From Chaetomium olivaceum (Eukaryota; Ascomycota; Sordariomycetes; Sordariales; Chaetomiaceae): DNA of 64,000 nt. The notes under the pieces are model-generated. The model was given only the letters and a program-made list of their open reading frames with translations, was not told the DNA's origin and did no database searches. The position numbers were made by a program, and so were the translations under genes. This document shows positions 22,058 through 33,450 of the stretch, piece by piece. Position 1 is the first letter of the stretch. Each line of letters starts with the position of its first letter. The DNA lies in the NCBI GenBank assembly GCA_039881045.1, contig JAYWVB010000012.1, forward strand, positions 558,001 through 622,000, written 5' to 3'.

Positions 22058-23425
22058 TTATCGATGCTCTCGTCTGATCTTGTCTTCAAAGCCCAGAAAA
22101 TGCTTTTCCTGAACATTCAAAGCTGTCATCAAATTCCGAAACTCACGTGCATGCCGGTCGCCCAAGGTTTCCGAAGGCCGTTCTTCTCCCCCAACCCCTT
22201 GTAGCAATAACCCGAGAGCAGTAGAAAAGCGGCGATCGCAGCGTACGACGGCAGTTTCAGCAATGGTGCCGCAGATGGCGAGCCAACCCATGATGAGCCC
22301 AGCGTCGACCGACCCATCCATCATCCGGAATTCCATGGTGCGAGGATTTCGTCTCGCCCGTTCATCTTCCTCCCCAAAGGCGCTGAAGTTGAATCCTAGT
22401 CGCCGGTACATCTTCTCCGAGCCGGATAGTAACCTACCGAGCTCCAGATGAGTAGTCGTTTTCGATATTTCTGCGAATGCAGCAACCTCTTTCGTGGGGG
22501 TTGCCGGCCGTCGTTGGATAGCATCGCTAATCTGCCGGTCCGAGATGGCCTCGGGTGCTGCACCCTCCAGAACACCATCTCGAAGCTGATTCGCCAGCCG
22601 GCTGCGCTGTCGCATGGCAAATCCCCAGGTAAACGTATTGTCGAAGTTGGGTGAGGCCGGATCCCTAATGCTCCGTAGCGTCGGTTCAGCCACCCACAAG
22701 AACGAACCCAGCCTCTGCAGCGTCGACAGGGACCACGCGCGGCCATCCATGCGCCCGAGATGGATATGCACCTCGCAAGAGCAGTTAGCAGCCAGTCGGT
22801 GGCCCGAATTCAGCGCATCCAGGACCCTCTGCATCCGGACGCACGTTCGCTCGTCCTTGAACCGCATCTTGGGCGAGCATATCTCGACCGAGACCCAGAC
22901 ATACCCCTTGAGGGCCTTCTCTTCATCCATAGGCTCCGCCGAGTTCGCCTTCTTGACCACCCAGCCAGAGGCCCAACACTCCTTCTCCTCGATGCCGGCG
23001 TTGCGGAGGGAATGCATGGTGACGGCCTCCTCGCCGGCGTCGCGGATCGTCTGCGCCACGCAATCGTGGGCCTGCTCCAGGCACTGGCGCTCGTCGTGCT
23101 GGCATCGCGCTTCGACCAGCCGTCGCTTGTCGCCCGGCCGCGGGTCCTCCGCCCCTGGCGCGAGCAGCGGGAACAACAGCTTCCATTCTAGCGCCACTGA
23201 GATGTCCTCTGCGCGGTCGACCTGGCCGGCCGTTTGGTGGCTGTCTTCCCTTTCGGGCGGGACATTATCGGCGATTTGCGCGCCTGGGTGAGCGGGATTG
23301 TGGGGAGCAGCAGCAGCGGGAGCGGGGGGAGTAGTGGTGGTGATGGTGGTGGTTTGACCTGTCAAACTACTCGCCTGACTTGTCTCGGTGCTAGCTGCTG
23401 CTGCTGCTGCTGCTCTGTCGATCAT
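22058..23425 (-). CDS. Fungal amidoligase-like protein
   Basis: An intronless 455-codon frame belonging to the fungal branch of the amidoligase family (glutamine-synthetase-like fold, predicted ATP-dependent amide formation; substrates unknown). Support comes from VHIHLGRMDGRAWSLSTLQR near residue 218, LGSFLWVAEPTLRSIRDP, SPNFDNTFTWGFAMRQRSRL and the C-terminal block RTMEFRMMDGSVDAGLIMGW. The His-x-His of CEVHIHLG is in the position where family members keep metal or substrate-binding residues. The first 60 residues are low complexity: a seven-alanine run made by a CTG/CAG repeat, then Thr- and Pro-rich sequence. The frame is open throughout. No signal peptide. Such proteins are often expanded in filamentous fungi; a role in modifying peptides or walls is speculative. 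Confidence 0.82.
   Translation of the reverse strand: MIDRAAAAAAASTETSQASSLTGQTTTITTTTPPAPAAAAPHNPAHPGAQIADNVPPEREDSHQTAGQVDRAEDISVALEWKLLFPLLAPGAEDPRPGDKRRLVEARCQHDERQCLEQAHDCVAQTIRDAGEEAVTMHSLRNAGIEEKECWASGWVVKKANSAEPMDEEKALKGYVWVSVEICSPKMRFKDERTCVRMQRVLDALNSGHRLAANCSCEVHIHLGRMDGRAWSLSTLQRLGSFLWVAEPTLRSIRDPASPNFDNTFTWGFAMRQRSRLANQLRDGVLEGAAPEAISDRQISDAIQRRPATPTKEVAAFAEISKTTTHLELGRLLSGSEKMYRRLGFNFSAFGEEDERARRNPRTMEFRMMDGSVDAGLIMGWLAICGTIAETAVVRCDRRFSTALGLLLQGVGGEERPSETLGDRHAREFRNLMTALNVQEKHFLGFEDKIRREHR
23391..23420. repeat. CTG/CAG triplet repeat coding poly-alanine
   Basis: About eight CTG triplets on the plus strand, read as GCA/GCT-type alanine codons at the N-terminus of the amidoligase-like gene. 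Length variation between strains would change only the alanine count. Confidence 0.8.
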
Positions 23426-25891
23426 CGTCGAGAATGAATGGCGCCATCCTCCAGGCCAGAGTCCCCTTCACGGTCGCGCGGATGAAGAGCGGAAAAGCCC
23501 ATAACTTGGCCAGGCCCAGTCCGAGCAAGAAGAGAATTACCGGAGGGCGGCGCCTCGAGACCCTGTCGGCCGATGGTATCATTCGCGGTCCTGGTCCAGG
23601 TCCAGGTCCCGGTGTTCGTCGAATTCGTCGAACCCCGCCAGGAATTATTATCAATCCCTCGGAGCGGCCGACCCCATGGTCATCCGCACATGGCGGAAGG
23701 AACTGGAAGCCGGTTGGTTCGGAGAATCGACAGGGAACCAAGACCCCCATCCTCTCCAGGGCGCTGGGATCTGGGGGATGTGGGCGCGGGTGTGGGTGCC
23801 CTGGGTGTCCTGGGTGCCCACAGTGCCGCCACGGGTGCAGCTGCCACCTGCTGCTGCGAAGAAGGTCGAGGTGGTGGTCGTCCCAGGGGTGACGGGCGTG
23901 ACAGGCAGCGTCCCTGCAACCACTGCAACCACTGCAATCACGCTGACAAGGGCGTTGCGGTTGGCCAGTTCCATGGCCCTCGGCGCCCCAGAAGCCCACA
24001 GAGCTCCAGTGGCCCCATTCTCCAGACTGTTTCGGGCAGCAAAATCTGCAAGCGGACCACCATTGCATGGATACGTGCATGGCCCCATGCATGGTTGGCA
24101 CATCACCAGATAGAAGAGCCTAAGAGTTGGACTCGACCGCGTCGACATCTGGTTCACTGTCTGCAAGATGCCGCCAACTGATTGTCAAATGCGGCATGGC
24201 CATGCCTTCTCCCCTGTTCGTCCCTCCTCCGTGCTCTCCCATCGAGGGTCCAGAACCTGAACAGCAGCGAGAGCAAAACCCCCTTCGGTTTGCCAGGGCA
24301 GGGCCCCCCTCCTCTCTTCGGGTTGTTGGTCGCTCACCGCAGGTTCGGGCCCTGCAGCCACTCCCGCTAAATCGCGCCCCCTTTGGGGGTCTTGGGGGTG
24401 CGTTTTGCGCGGATTACCCTGGACCCTGGTGGCTGGCCGGCCGAGCGCAAGCTTGGGCTTATCTCCGCCAGGAAAGCGACCGACCCCCTTGAGGCCGGGT
24501 ATCAGTGTGTGTGGCCTCACAACCGCCACATGACCCGCCCGTCAGCATCGATTCCATGGGCGACAGAGGGCGGTCAGCCCGCTGGAGGGGGACGGACGGG
24601 TCCCTCTGGGCCTTCCCTCGGCCAACCCGAGCGCTGGCTGGCTTCCCGCCCGCCGCGCCCGTCCCTGGCAAGCCTGGTCCGCCACTGGCCGACCTTCGCC
24701 GCCCCCCACACTCGCTTCTGGGTTTCTGCCGGGCCTTCGGGAAAACAACTCCGGGAAAAGCCGCTCTTTTTCCTCATTCGGGCTCTGGGGGACCCCCTGG
24801 GGGTTTTTCGATGGCGAATTCGAGAAAAAGGATCCGACAAGTCAGAGCGCAAAGGTCAAACCACCACGAGCCTCATCGGGAGGCATGGGGCTGAGATGGC
24901 CAAAACCCGACCCGAAAACGGCGTGTTTGTCAGTTGGGAGATGGTAAGCAATTAAACTGGCCGTGTGCGATTGGAAGCTTTTGCCCCAGCCGTGTCGCAT
25001 GTATGACGAGCGGTCCAGGCAGGCAGCGTGAGAATTGCCTGATGCGCGCTCGTGATGTGATATTGCCAGGTTGGTTGGGCCAACAGTTGGTTCAGGACTC
25101 GGCTAGAAGAGTCAACAACCATGGGAGGGGAGAGGCGTCATGCGAGTGATGAGGCAAAGTGAAAGAATTCAGCGGGTCGACTGTGGTGTTCCAGAACCAG
25201 AACCCGAGCGGTCGACACGGGGGTCGGATCGGTCCTGAACAAAACAGGACGAACGGAGAAAGGGAAAGGAGAAAGGAAAGGAAGAAAGGAACAGTACATG
25301 AAATGGATGCAATCAGAAACGCCCAACAGCACACCCCAGCTATGCATCATACAAGAGCGAAATCCAAGGGGGGACCAGCGCTCGTTCGACACATGTGCAA
25401 CGCCAACTCAGTCCCCCAAAGACCGAATGGACGTGGCAGCAACCACCGACAACGAGGGCAACGACAACAGCCGACACAAGCGCAACACAAAACGCAATAC
25501 CATTCATTACACGATATCACGGTCGTCGCAACGCCGTTCGTTCAAAGTCCCTCAAAAAAACGCTACCTATATACCATACCTTACCATACCCTTCATCCAC
25601 ATATGTGCCCAACAGAAACACTTCCCTTCGAACAGCCTCTCCGCCCGTCGAAATATACACCAACCAGGATGGCAAGCAACAACGCACTACAGGCCACCCC
25701 CGACGATGCGTAAAAGCGTAAATACATGATGCAGCAACACCAAAACGACGACGACCTTCGAAAAGAGATTGGAACCTGATTCCAAAACCTGTCCCCCAAA
25801 AAAGGAAACTGCCCACCCCTCTCCCACCCTTCATACCGCGTAAAAGCCCCCAACAACACCCACCCACCACCACCAACTGACTGATGCCCGT
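23426..25891. other. Long spacer with low-complexity GC-rich stretches
   Basis: Several 120-240-codon frames lie on both strands between 23434 and 24955, rich in Pro, Arg and Gly, for example a GGTCCAGGTCC repeat at about 23589-23612. They mutually overlap and match nothing I know. The stretch 25250-25890 is A/C-rich and probably holds the 3' untranslated region of the GH17 gene. Confidence 0.45.
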
Positions 25892-28129
25892 CTACTCAGG
25901 CACTCTCCTCCCCCCACAATCGGGAATCTCGACCCCATCCTTCAGCTTCCGATCGACCGTCATCAGACCCCAATGGTCCTCCCAATTCTTCCCATCCGTG
26001 TTAAACCGGATTTTCCACGGCTCATCAAACGCCTCAAACCAGAAATACTCGGTCCCGTCGCGCAGGGCGCGGCAGACCCAGTCCTCCATGAAGGTATTCA
26101 TCTCCTTGATGCCGGCGACGGCCTTGTCCGGGCAGTCCGTCTCCCACTCGTTGCCGCAGGCGGTGCCGCCCTGCGACGGCCAGCCCGTCTCGGCGATGAT
26201 GTTCATGTCGTCCTGCTTCTTGAGGAAGGTGCTGGTCTTGTTGCCCCAGAAGTACATGGTCCAGTCGGCGCCCTCGGAGGCCTTGGTGCCGGCGAAGAAG
26301 GGGTGGATGTTGGCCATGATGGCGTCGCTCTGACCGGCCAGGGCCGACGTCCACTTGTCGCCGAGATCGCTGGTGGCGACCGGCAGGCTCATGCCGCGCT
26401 CCGTCAGGTTGTGCCGCACCTCCTCGAGCAGGCTGCCCAGGGAGGTGATGGTCATCTGCTCGCGGAAGAGAATCTCGTTGGCTACGATGACCCCCTTGAA
26501 GTAGCTCTCGCCGTAGACGTCTAGGATGTCCCACATCTGGCTGAGCTGCCGCGCGTTGGTGGTCTCGTTGGCGTCCTGCCATACGCCGAGCCAGATCTTG
26601 ACCTTGTCTTGGAGCTTGAGCTGGTCGACCGCGTGGATCAGCATCTGCGTCTGATTGCAGTCGGTGCCGTAGAGCCGGACCACGTTGGTCATCTGGGACA
26701 GCACGGCGAGGTCGCGGGTAACGTTGTTTTGCGATGGCGGATCATGGATACATTCGGGGTATTGCGTGTTGAGCGGAGTATAGTCCATGCCGGGAAAGAC
26801 CTTCCGGAGGTCGGGGTTGTTCATGAGAGCTTGGATCTCGGACGAGTCGATGTTGAGGTCGCCGTTTGCTTGCGTGTCACCGTCGGCAGTGGAGGTACTG
26901 TCCCCCGCCGATTCGCTATCGCTACCACCACCGCCGCTGCCGTGGTTCTTCAAAACGACGCCGAATACAATGCCGAGCACAATACCGGCGATGATGGCGA
27001 TGGCGAGGGCAATGAGGATGATTAACTTCCACTTCTTGCCGCGCTTAGCGCCGTCGGAAACGACAGCTGCCTGCCACTCCTTGGAGCCGCCAGCACCCGC
27101 GGGGGTAGCGTTGTATATCCCTCCTCCGCCCGAACCGCCCGAGATGGAATCGCCGCTAATGCCGTTGTTGACGGGCGCGTACTCATTGCTGAGGCTCCCG
27201 CCGCTCCCGTTTCGACTGACCAAACCCCCCAGGACGCCACCGGTGACCGCGCCGCCCGCGGCAGCGGCACCCTTGTGACTGGATCCGAGACTGAGCATGC
27301 TAGTCCGCTGTCCCCTCCGTGCGTATCCGAGTCCGTCGTCGCCGTCGTCTATGATGTCGTGTGGGTTGACAACACCAAGGCCGGGATCTTGATGGCGCGA
27401 GAGGTTTTGGTATGGGTCGTCCGTGTAGATGTCCCCTATCCTCGATGGTGTGCGCTGTCCTGGTGTCGCGTATCCTGCGCCGGCGGGCACTGCGTTCAAC
27501 CCTTGTAAGCTCGAGTGTGAGTTCCTGTCTCCCGGGTAGTAGTCCCCCCTCGATGGCACGCCTCTCTCGCCGAGGCTTTGTCCGTGTCCCTGCTGTTGGT
27601 ATGGTTGTTGGCTATGTATGGCGTTCAGCCCGCTCTCTCTCGCGTTCTGTTCAGCGACTGTCAGGGCGATTCCAGCCATGCCTCCGGCAGCAGCGTTGCC
27701 AAAGTTGTCTGCGCCTGGGGTGATGGTGCTCTGGGGAGAAGGCCGCTGCGTTTGCGTTAGCGGCGGATACGAGGTCCCTTGTCCTCCTTGACCCCAGGAA
27801 CGTCTGTCCGTTCCGCGCTGTGGGGATCCCCGGTGTGGAGACCCCGAGTCGCCGTAAACGTTCGGTATTGCGCCGGGGGCGGCGTATGCACCAGGCGCTC
27901 GTCCACGGTTTCTGGGCTCTTGGCTGTTTCGCCTCTGGGATCGTAGCCTCTCGACGGACGGATCGCGGCGGCTTCTGGGCGGGTATTGGGATGACGGGGA
28001 ATGGTATGCGTCTTGTTGATACTGGTATGGTTGCGGGTGTTGGTGGTAACGAGGAGAAGACGGATCAGAAGCGCCAAGCGGTTGGCGTTCGGCCATCTCG
28101 TCTTCTGAATAGTACCGTGGCTGCGCCAT
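25892..28129 (-). CDS. btgC: Membrane-anchored GH17 endo-1,3-beta-glucanase
   Basis: An intronless 745-residue type II membrane protein matching fungal BtgC (EC 3.2.1.39), which trims beta-1,3-glucan of the fungus's own wall. The first 360 residues are cytosolic, Gln/Ser/Pro/Gly-rich and probably disordered. A basic stop-transfer segment (AKRGKKWK) precedes one membrane helix (LIILIALAIAIIAGIVLGIV, about residues 366-390), then a Gly/Ser/Asp linker. The GH17 catalytic domain follows: VFPGMDYTPLNTQYPEC, MTNVVRLYGTDCNQTQM, the acid/base in GVIVANEILFR (about 545), FFAGTKASEGADWTMYFW and the nucleophile in NIIAETGWPSQGG (about 644). The C-terminus is complete (WGLMTVDRKLKDGVEIPDCG). Catalytic residues are inferred from the GH17 family pattern. 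Single-copy housekeeping wall genes such as this support vertical inheritance of the locus. Confidence 0.95.
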   Translation of the reverse strand: MAQPRYYSEDEMAERQPLGASDPSSPRYHQHPQPYQYQQDAYHSPSSQYPPRSRRDPSVERLRSQRRNSQEPRNRGRAPGAYAAPGAIPNVYGDSGSPHRGSPQRGTDRRSWGQGGQGTSYPPLTQTQRPSPQSTITPGADNFGNAAAGGMAGIALTVAEQNARESGLNAIHSQQPYQQQGHGQSLGERGVPSRGDYYPGDRNSHSSLQGLNAVPAGAGYATPGQRTPSRIGDIYTDDPYQNLSRHQDPGLGVVNPHDIIDDGDDGLGYARRGQRTSMLSLGSSHKGAAAAGGAVTGGVLGGLVSRNGSGGSLSNEYAPVNNGISGDSISGGSGGGGIYNATPAGAGGSKEWQAAVVSDGAKRGKKWKLIILIALAIAIIAGIVLGIVFGVVLKNHGSGGGGSDSESAGDSTSTADGDTQANGDLNIDSSEIQALMNNPDLRKVFPGMDYTPLNTQYPECIHDPPSQNNVTRDLAVLSQMTNVVRLYGTDCNQTQMLIHAVDQLKLQDKVKIWLGVWQDANETTNARQLSQMWDILDVYGESYFKGVIVANEILFREQMTITSLGSLLEEVRHNLTERGMSLPVATSDLGDKWTSALAGQSDAIMANIHPFFAGTKASEGADWTMYFWGNKTSTFLKKQDDMNIIAETGWPSQGGTACGNEWETDCPDKAVAGIKEMNTFMEDWVCRALRDGTEYFWFEAFDEPWKIRFNTDGKNWEDHWGLMTVDRKLKDGVEIPDCGGRRVPE

Positions 28130-30193
28130 TGTTCACGGGTCTGAGACAGGCGCAGCACACCATTCGAGGATCACAACTTTTGGTTCTTTGGCCCCACCAG
28201 AGAGTGTCGCAGACTATTTCGACTGGCTGGGACTGACTGGGACTGGCTGGGACCGGTTCAGGAAATCGTCATCACCCTCGTGCTCGTTCCGGGCGCACAG
28301 AAAGCGAATCGAAATTGGTCGGGCTCAACTGAGGGAAGTGCGGGTGGAACGAGGGACCGGCGTGGCTTGGTTGGTTTCGTGTCGAGAAACGGACGGTGGT
28401 GTGCTCAGGCGGGCGTCGCAACGCCTTCTGCACTCACTCGTATTTGGGCCTGCGCCCCCCTGCTGTTTCCTTGTTTGGACCCCTCGCGGAGGTTGGGGCT
28501 GTCGCAGGATCTAAAAATCCCCCACTCCATCTGCGCCGGAGCACGGCGCTGTGTTCGAGAATGTCGGTCGTACGGGAGGGAGAATGCAAAGTTCATGTAC
28601 ATGCGACGCAAACGGGTGCTCGCAGCTATCTCGGGAAAAATGTACACAAAAACTGGGATGGAAAGAAACGGTTTCGGGTGTCGCAGCAACAGGAGAGCGA
28701 TGCAAGCAACGCAATTGAGTGGCTCTGCCAAGGAGCGGGCTGCAGACCAGATTTGGCTTGGGATCAAAGCCTGAAGCTGCAACGGCTCTGGGGCTGGCTC
28801 GGCCACAAAGTCAGCAGCCGAGCAACAAACCTCCGGCTGAAGTGGGATGAAAATGGCTGAAAATGGAAACAAGCGGGGGCTCACCCCTGAGATCTGGACG
28901 ACCATTGGCTGGGAAGTCGGTGTTGGCTGGGCAGCGTCAGCCGCAAGCATCTGCCCCGCCAAAAGATCTCGAGCGCCTGAACGAACACAACAAAATTTGA
29001 AGGGCGCAATACGATGGCAGCCATGTTTGAATCTCATTTCCACATTGCAGGTGACGACGTCTGTCTGTCACATTGGAACCCCGTCCTCCCTTTTTGAACC
29101 TTGAATTCCACCTTCAATATTCAATACCTCTGTCTCGGGTCGTGTCCTTTGCCTTTGTTGAGATATTTTGTTTGATCTGTTCGGACGGAAAGCAACGGTG
29201 TCCCAGGGTTAGTGAGCAGATCGCGCCCAGCAGAGCCTTGCCCCACACACCTACGTCATGGCACGTCGTGGGAGCAGTTGCGCCGCTGCCCGCTGCCCGG
29301 TGCTCCTCGATACAAACAAACTTTGAATCCCCATAGTTAGTCACAGTTACGCAGTAAACAGTAAAATTAAGGGGCCTTTCATCTCCCAGAGTCCGTTGGG
29401 AGATCTGCCCTCAACGACCAGGCCTCAACTTTAGATCTCATCCGATAATGACGGCTTGTCTCGGAACATGAGCACATGGCTGCCATTCAAGACAACAGAA
29501 GAAGCAACACATCAAAGCCCAGCCCCCTCCAGGTCTCTTCCTGAAAGCCAGTCACTACCGAAGGCCATGCGACCCCTCAGAGTCAAACCAGGTAGTCGTC
29601 TCTTTCATTTGTGACAAGTTGCTCTGTCATTCGATCATAATAATACCAAACCCGATGATGAAGCACAACATGCACAGTGAGACCAGTGTTCGACATCCCA
29701 ACAGTTTTAGTATTGGCAAAAGGCTTTAGGGGCCAACGATATCACAAAACCATGTTGTCTTCACTTTCGAAGACCTGTTCCGGCTAACTACTCATATGTC
29801 TTGGGACACTCCGAGACAAATGTTTTTCAGTCTGTTTCAATGCTGGAATGCCACAGAGACCGGCAACTACCGAGACTGTTATCCCCCAGTGCCGTCCGAT
29901 ACGCCATGACGATCTTGTCTATTCGTAAGTAAGCCACGTTCCACTTACCTCAATAGCTCACCTCACCGTTCACACCGATCATGGAAGCTGAGGCTGAGCC
30001 CGGACTTGGACCGAGACCCACACCGGAGACCCGGCCGAGCGCCGTCCGGCGACAAAGCCTCTGGGAGCCAATCCCCTTGACCCAGATGAGAGATGCCATT
30101 TCCGATTCGGGCAGTTGCACATCCTGTGAATCGACACACAAGCAATCAACTCACGGTTGCGTGGGAATGAGTCGGGCCAAAGAGCAAAAACAA
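28130..30193. other. GH17 upstream region and spacer to tRNA-Gly
   Basis: The 2-kb interval has no ORF with family support; the 212-codon minus frame (28405-29043) has a skewed composition and no recognisable motif. The part next to 28129 should hold the glucanase promoter and a long leader. Confidence 0.45.
28221..28255 (+). repeat. Tandem 10-bp repeat GACTGGCTGG
   Basis: About three and a half slightly varied copies (GACTGGCTGG, GACTGACTGG, GACTGGCTGG, GACCGG) lie about 100 bp upstream of the glucanase ATG, on the side where its promoter or leader must be. Confidence 0.7.
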
Positions 30194-30264
30194 TGCGTCA
30201 GCCGCGAATCGAACGCGGGGCCCATCGATGGCAACGATGGATTTTACCACTAAACCACTGACGC
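30194..30264 (-). tRNA. tRNA-Gly (GCC)
   Basis: On the minus strand the gene folds with acceptor GCGTCAG/CTGACGC, a D arm from GGTTTAGTGGTAAAAT, anticodon loop TTGCCAT (anticodon GCC), and T loop GTTCGATTC, with discriminator A. It is 71 nt long with no intron and no encoded CCA. Internal A and B boxes are both good. No gene lies within 700 bp. Confidence 0.95.
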
Positions 30265-31017
30265 TTTGAATGAAAATGCGAGCCAGTCTAGTCACTATAA
30301 TGGTGGCCCGGTAAAGGTGCATGGGAGTGGCAAGCTCCCATGCCCTTGGATCAGCATGAAGACCTACCGAGGTAAATAGGGCGCTCAAGGCAGTAAGGAG
30401 GTGCCATGCCATTCTTCATTCCCGCTCGCTGTTGTTACCGTAGGATTTTCCGTTGAGCCGTAGCCAAACATGAAAGACGACCCTCTATCTATACGCGCGG
30501 TGGAGAATGCGAAACGGATCCTTTACACAGCCCCTTTTCCATACCCACCTTATCAGAATAGAAACTTAGGCAGAACTCGGTGCTCAATGAACGTTTGAAT
30601 TTGGCCAACCACGAGCTCGGCATTGTATTGCCGTGAACGAGCATGCCTAGGTAACAGCCCGTCATCATGGTGACAGCTCTAGTCGGCTTAGTGGAGCGAT
30701 GATGGGTGGCCGTGTTTCATGATAGCAAGCAGTTTCGTGCATTTGCACAGGATGCTACCGTCAGTTACAGCTACAGGTAGGCGAGAATCGGAGGCGATAG
30801 GCGTGCAATCAAGGCATGGATAAAAGCCAGGATAGACTGCAGGTCACAGAGCAAGGAGATCTCACCCAAAACATCATCATCAAAGCCGAGCTTTCTCGAC
30901 ACAACTTGGAGAGACAGATGGTTATGTACTGAATACAAATGATCTTCTGATTCTTTTCACTAACAACAAAAAACCTACCGTGACGAGTCGAACTTTCCAC
31001 AAACCCGCCCCAGTGGA
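30265..31017. other. Spacer between tRNA-Gly and CBM18 gene
   Basis: No gene or RNA seen; part must be the 3' untranslated region of the minus-strand CBM18 gene. Confidence 0.5.
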
Positions 31018-31405
31018 CTAACCGCAGTACTCCGCACCATACCCACAATATCCGTACCTCGAGCACCACATGCCGCCCGGGCATTGCTGTTGCTGCTGCA
31101 TGACCCAGTCCCCGGAGCCGTAGTCGGATCCGGCCGCGATGAAAAGGTCGGAACCGCAGTGACTATAGTGCCCGGGACAAGGAAAAGGCATCGATTAGCC
31201 GCTGCTGTGGAATACTATCTTCACTTAGGGCCTTGGGGCTCGCAATCAACTTACAAAACTCGGGCCCGTTTCCTCAGCAACCCCACTCGCTGCAACATAA
31301 ACCCGGTGCACAGGGGGATTCGCCGTCGCGACCCGACAGCACAGGGCTGGCAGCCGCGAGGTAGACGGCGGTGACGAGGAGGGTGGCCAGCTTGGTGAAG
31401 TACAT
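31018..31405 (-). pseudogene. Small secreted protein with two CBM18 (hevein-like) chitin-binding motifs, premature stop
   Basis: ATG 31405 opens a typical signal peptide (MYFTKLATLLVTAVYLAAAS) followed by SPVLSGRDGESPCAPGLCCS. The first hevein-like motif is then CAPGLCCSEWG, C, stop, GNGPEFC: a TGA at 31274-31276 replaces the conserved Cys of the WGYCG motif. An intron of about 92-95 bp follows (exact donor uncertain, GTAAGT or the GTTGAT four bases on). The second exon reads CGSDLFIAAGSDYGSGDWV, a five-glutamine run, then a complete second motif CPGGMWCSRYGYCGYGAEYC and a stop at 31018. Intact relatives bind chitin and are used as wall-protective proteins or colonisation factors. It was missed by ORF length because each piece is short. 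The stop makes it a pseudogene unless the base is wrong; the change is not a run-length type. Confidence 0.6.
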
Positions 31406-33450
31406 GATGATGGTGTTGTGGGTGGAGTCCCGGGTGGTGACAACAGCGTGGGAGTCGGAGTGGGTTGGTGAGATGACATAGAAAACTTGTCTAAGAGAGG
31501 TTCCGAGGGGGTTGAAGTACTCGGGAGAGTGTTTGGTCTGTTATGCGAAGTCCGATTCCCTGACTCATAGGCTAGTCCCCGGAGCTCCCCAAAGTTAGCC
31601 GACATTATCAACATTCAAGCCTGCCGAGGGGGCTGGTAAACAATGGAACTAATGGGGCAGTTGACGGAGTATTACCGCACCCTTGACCGGTTACATCTCG
31701 GACTACCAATGCAGAGTAAAGGCATCGGCTTGGGTATCTAGCCAACGGGTTCGACGACGTGGAGGAGGCAACCCGGAATACAGCGCCGTGCGGTCGTGTT
31801 CATGCACGCATAGGCATTGGTATATTTATTGGATGTTCCATTGTACTTTGCAGCGGTCTAGCGCAAGTCTCACGAGCAGACCAACATGACATCGTGCCAT
31901 GGTCGCCACGGCGTCCAGCTTTATGTTGAGTAGGTAGGTCACGGATCCTTTGATGCAATGCAGCATACGGGATGGATATTACCTTTTCCCCCTCCTCTCC
32001 CCCGCTTTGCACAAACACGGGCCCAACTACGGCCTAACCCCTATCTCAGGCGTTGACCGTCCCTTCCCGAGTGCTGTTCTCCCGGACCGGGCGGTGCGGC
32101 GTGTTGCTTCCTCGGATCGAATCCCGGAAATCCCGGTCATAAACACCTCACATGTCACTACTCAACTTGATATGCCCTTAATTGTGAGTATATGGTCACT
32201 TCTCTGACCACAATTTCCTCTTGGATCCCATGCCCCTCAAAATAATAAGGGAGGGAAGATGATTTAGAATTTAGCAATTGCAGTCATGGTAAATCGAGAG
32301 GAGATACAATAACGAGATAAAGTTTAGGTTTCGAGTCAGAAGCCTAGAAAGTCAGGCACGATTGTTTTTACCGAAAAGCAGGCATAACCAGGCTCCAATA
32401 CCTAAAACTACCTACCTGACCTTACTGGCGAGTACCTACCCTGAGAAGGCACTCTCCGTTATCACACGCAGCTTTGCCAATAAAGCACTCCTTGGAAAAC
32501 TGTGACGGAATTATTGTAGACAAGACAAGCAACGATGGTGATTCATTCTTCACCCATCTAGATACAGCGCCAGAAGACTTGCAAGGACATCAAATCTCTT
32601 TATCTGAGGGGGGTGTTTTGAGGGACCCTAACTTCGTTAGGAATCATCCAGAATTGAGGTCATATGCGTAGACCACGCTTGAGATAAGAACGAATTCGTA
32701 ACCCATATCACTTTAAAGTGGGAGACTACTGAAAGGTGGCTGGAACTCCTTCTGACGTCGCGACATTCACTTTGACAGCACCGAGTCTCTACCTAAGTTC
32801 TGCTGAATGTTTCCGTTCCCAACATGTTTCTCATCTGGGCATGATGCGTCAGGACTAACTCACTTCGGTTTTACTTGCTGTGTTCCCTGTGGAAGTGTTT
32901 CATTTGTCCCCCAAAAAGGCGAAAAGGCCTTTACCGCTGGTTGGGAGGTCTTGGCTCGGTGCATGCTTTTGTCCGAAAGGGTTAGCGAAAGGGGAGGGGG
33001 TGGTGTGTGACCCCTGGTTGAGTATTGCTTTTCATCACAAAAGGGGTGAAAAGGGGGAAATCCGCGGAAACTTTGTAATGTCAACTCGTCACACCGTGTT
33101 CTCTGGTTCTCAGATAGCTGGCGAGCGTATCTGACGAACCCGAACGAGCGTACCGTTAACTAACCGGGTAAGATGGCACAGGACCATCCACGGATCTTCC
33201 CACCCTCCCTTGCAGCAGCCCAATAGGACCAGCCCCCGTGTGAGCGGCAGGTTGATCGCGGCGCTAACTAGCGGGAGGGGTTGATCTTTTGCTTCGGCTC
33301 AAAGGTTTATATATCTGCACCTCCCCATTTCGGCACGTTTCGCGTCGTACTGGTGAGCTCTCCCAGTAATTCAAACCGCACTCCACCCGCCCCATCCTTA
33401 CTTTTGTTTTCCTAGCAAACCATCCTGCGACAGATAGCATCCGCTCAACC
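31406..33450. other. Gene-poor interval
   Basis: No ORF has family support. Two stretches around 32395-32445 carry CTACCTACCT/AGTACCTACC spacers of the kind repeated through this window. The right end has a TATATAT box at 33308 for the monooxygenase gene. Confidence 0.45.
33308..33314 (+). promoter_or_regulatory. TATA box of FAD monooxygenase gene
   Basis: TTTATATATC lies about 140 bp before ATG 33451. Confidence 0.4.

Noticed and set aside
23391..24181. Overlapping 150-236-codon frames on both strands upstream of the amidoligase gene
   Set aside because: Low-complexity GC-rich DNA opens all frames; no motif, no consistent introns, mutually exclusive frames.
28405..29043. 212-codon minus-strand frame upstream of the GH17 gene
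   Set aside because: Composition atypical, no motif, and it occupies the probable promoter and leader of the glucanase.
31274..31276. TGA at a Cys position read as selenocysteine
   Set aside because: Ascomycetes lack the selenocysteine machinery, and no SECIS-like hairpin was sought or expected; a mutation or error is simpler.
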